A stretch of DNA of 31,477 nucleotides from Candidatus Bathyarchaeota archaeon (GTDB taxonomy: Archaea; Thermoproteota; CALKCG01; B24; JAGTQN01). Positions 29,616-31,477 of the stretch are shown one piece after another. The stretch lies in the NCBI GenBank assembly GCA_018396395.1, contig JAGTQN010000008.1:1-31477 (forward strand), given 5' to 3'. Both the position numbers and the translations under genes were made by a program. A model generated the notes under the pieces. It was not told the DNA's origin. It made no database searches and saw only the letters and a program-made list of their open reading frames with translations. Each line of letters begins with the position of its first letter. Position 1 is the stretch's first letter.

Positions 29616-30401
29616 ATGAAATTGGAAGCTTTTAAAGATGAATATCTGCCTGAAACTGTTATTGATAGAGAGAAGGAAAAGATTGGATTAAAAGAATATC
29701 TGGAGAATGTTTTGAAAGGTAGGATAAGGGCTTTTTACATTCATGATCCTCCAGAGGTTGGAAAGACTGTTGTAACGAAACATGTTTTGAACCAGTTTGA
29801 GGATTCCTTTAATTCGGAAGTTGTTTACATAAATTCACAGAGGTCAACACCTAATCAGGCTTTGAGAGAAGTTTACAATGCAATAGGCGGAGACGTTGAA
29901 AGAAGGATTCCTTCCAGGGCTTTAGTTTCTGCGATATTGAGAAGGACTTCACACTTGTTGTAGCTCTAGATAATTTTGATAACATGGAGCACGTCGATGA
30001 TCTTCTCTTGAAGATTTATTCTATAACTACAAAGATTCCCAGACTTGGGTTAATTATAATCTCAACGAGCAAAACAGACCTTATTTCGCTGATAGGAAGA
30101 AGGCTTTACGATGGACTTAATCCAGAAGCTTACGAGTTCAAGCCTTATAATGCTACTGAGCTTTATGAAATACTAAAAGCAAGGATTATCGAAGCTTACA
30201 ATAAGAAGGAAATAATTCAGGATAAAGCTATGCATAGGCTTGCTGAGTTTGTCGCTGAAAATGGAGGGAATGTAAGGCAGTTGTTTTCGATTTTTCTTGA
30301 TGGGGTGGATTTGGCTCAACAGAGAATGAATGAGAAAAGTGGATGCTAAAATTGTGGAAGAAATAATAAGAAAAATCAGACAAAAACTTGTAAGAACATA
30401 A
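29616..30401 (+). pseudogene. Orc1/Cdc6-type replication initiator ATPase, frameshifted and truncated
   Basis: The N-terminus reads AFKDEYLPETVIDREKEKIG, as in archaeal Orc1/Cdc6. The Walker A region is HDPPEVGKTVVTKHV, lacking the leading Gly of GPPGTGKT. The frame breaks near 29920-29935; the other frame gives DIEKDFTLVVALDNFDNMEH (Walker B), then LGLIIISTSKTDLISLIGRR (sensor 1), YEFKPYNATELYEILKARII and ENGGNVRQLFSIFLDGVDLA (sensor 2 region). A second break at AAAA (30335-30338) would add KVDAKIVEEIIRKIRQKLVR up to 30401. The C-terminal winged-helix domain is missing. Orc1 proteins open replication origins. The altered Walker A, two frame breaks and lost domain favour a true pseudogene. 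Confidence 0.75.
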
Positions 30402-30634
30402 CCTAGGCACTACTCTTCTCAATTTTCAAGAGATTGAGTCCAGGCTATGGCTAAAGCTTCCTACAATAATCCAGGAATTATAGGCTGAGGAGGGGCTCCC
30501 CACGCCTTATAAGGCTTTCATCAATGACCTTCTGGTTCATAACATAAATAGAGAAGAATATGGGTTGCAAAATTTAAATTAATTTAAGCTGTGGCAAAAT
30601 TCTTCTCACCTTAATTTGAACAGTCCTATGCGCC

Positions 30635-31440
30635 TCATGAGCCCAGCCTTCCCTTCCTGATGGCAGCTACGGCTATGGTTAGGAGGTTGTAAAGGCTAGG
30701 AGGACATATGTGGCTACCTTCGCCAGACCCTTAAGCCCTTTTGGCATGATTTCCTTCAGGATGGAGAAGGGCTTCTCTATGGAGCCCTTCTTCCTATAAG
30801 CCCCTTCCAGCTTCTGAATTGGGCTATGGGAGGGTTTGCGGATGGAGCCTCTTTTTTATGCCCCTTCTCGTTGCGCCTTTCCTTGCTATGATGGGAAGGC
30901 TCCATCCCCACATGCGCTTGTAATCCTCTTCGCCATCTAGCCTGAATCGCCCACAACAGCCTCCAAGTGTTCATGCCTTGTAGGAGCTGGCATGGGTGGG
31001 CTATGTGGCTATTTCCAGCCGTAACCCCGATGGACCTTTAAGCCCTTGAAGCATCCACGGCTGTAGAAGCCCATCATGGCATGGGATCCTTGGGCTTGAT
31101 GATGGGGGAAGAATCCACGATGGCATCCTCAGGGAAGCTCCTTCTCCAAAACCTCCCTAACCTGCTTAAAGGGCCCCTGGAAGAAGCTTCCCCCATCCTA
31201 CGCCTGAAGCGGCTGAAGGTTGAATGCCATGGTATGGATTTGAAGCCCCATAGGGAGGCCTCCTTCGGATGGTCCCTAAGGTACCCTTCAAGGCCCCTCG
31301 CCCGATGGGCCCCTAAGGAACATAAGGACGAAGGCCTTCACCATGGAGTCCAAGTTAAGCCAGGCCTACCCCTCCCGCCCTTCCTAGGCTGTAGGGAAAG
31401 CCTACCAAGAACATCTTTGAAGATGACCTAAGCATCTCCT
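30635..31440 (-). mobile_element. Degenerate IS4/IS5-like DDE transposase
   Basis: Reading the minus strand in several frames recovers scattered transposase parts. These are LEGYLRDHPKEASLWGFKSI, WHSTFSRFRRRMGEASSRGP, EDAIVDSSPIIKPKDPM (first catalytic Asp), FYSRGCFKGLKVHRGYGWK, HEHLEAVVGDSG and GEEDYKRMWGW (second Asp), then AYRKKGSIEKPFSILKEIM (the Y-R-K...E word with the catalytic Glu) and a stop near 30635. At least three frame breaks and internal stops make it inactive. The upper end may continue past the window. A sequence near 30590-30625 could hold the element's terminal repeat, but its partner is not visible. Region 30402-30634 contains no gene I recognise. Confidence 0.7.
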
Positions 31441-31477
31441 CGGATATGTAGCCATGGGGAGTTATATGGGAGGAAAA

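Noticed and set aside
30777..31431. Two separate small open frames, one on each strand
   Set aside because: Together they lie in a degenerate transposase; the meaningful reading is on the minus strand across several frames, so neither is a gene.
1..31477. CRISPR array
   Set aside because: No regularly spaced direct repeats were seen anywhere in the window.

Overview
This is archaeal DNA, probably from a thermophilic member of the Thermoproteota/TACK radiation (for example a Bathyarchaeia- or Korarchaeia-like lineage; the assignment below domain level is inference). The archaeal signature is direct: ribosomal proteins S4e and archaeal-type L14/S17/L24, RNase P protein 1 inside the ribosomal cluster, HerA and NurA, an Orc1/Cdc6 remnant, F420-type luciferase-like oxidoreductases, and TATA boxes about 30 nt upstream of start codons that imply leaderless mRNAs.

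Layout. 1-1.5 kb: debris of mobile DNA (3' part of a TnpB gene with a frameshift and a candidate right end/omega-RNA, a C-terminal scrap of a DDE transposase) around a frameshifted HAD phosphatase. 1.6-8.1 kb, all minus strand: a PDCD5-like protein, a GlcNAc-1-P-transferase-like membrane enzyme with a small membrane partner, then ribosomal genes L22 / S3-L29-Rnp1-S17-L14-L24-S4e-L5-S14. This is a broken S10-spc cluster: S19 is not upstream of L22, L22 and S3 are separated by about 200 nt with a new promoter, and S8 does not follow S14. 8.4-13.2 kb: arginyl-tRNA synthetase converging on herA-nurA (DNA end resection). 13.2-17.5 kb: the least explained part, with four small winged-helix proteins sharing one architecture (three in a tight plus-strand operon), a divergent larger winged-helix protein, palindromic operator-like sites, a long hairpin abutting a stop codon, and a minus-strand pair of an unknown protein and a zinc-ribbon protein. 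17.5-24.6 kb: a putative carbohydrate/organic acid locus (two tandem F420-type oxidoreductases with gene-conversion tracts, an isopropylmalate/homocitrate-synthase-like enzyme, a TIM-barrel glycosidase-like protein, a xylose-isomerase-like epimerase and a Gfo/Idh/MocA dehydrogenase). 24.6-27.1 kb: moaC-moaB-moaA molybdenum cofactor genes and an ArsR-like regulator. 27.2-31.5 kb: a decayed or badly sequenced end, with a frameshifted MDR dehydrogenase, a shredded surface protein, a frameshifted Orc1/Cdc6 next to an AT-rich origin-like stretch, and a dead DDE transposase.

How it fits together. The left block is translation and envelope glycan housekeeping. HerA-NurA is the resection engine, and the neighbouring winged-helix array is the best candidate for something undescribed. 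The sugar block and the MDR dehydrogenase look catabolic. Nearly all broken genes lie in the outermost ~1.3 kb and ~4.2 kb, and most breaks fall at short homopolymers, so sequence error and genuine decay both have to be considered. I found no tRNA, rRNA or CRISPR array.
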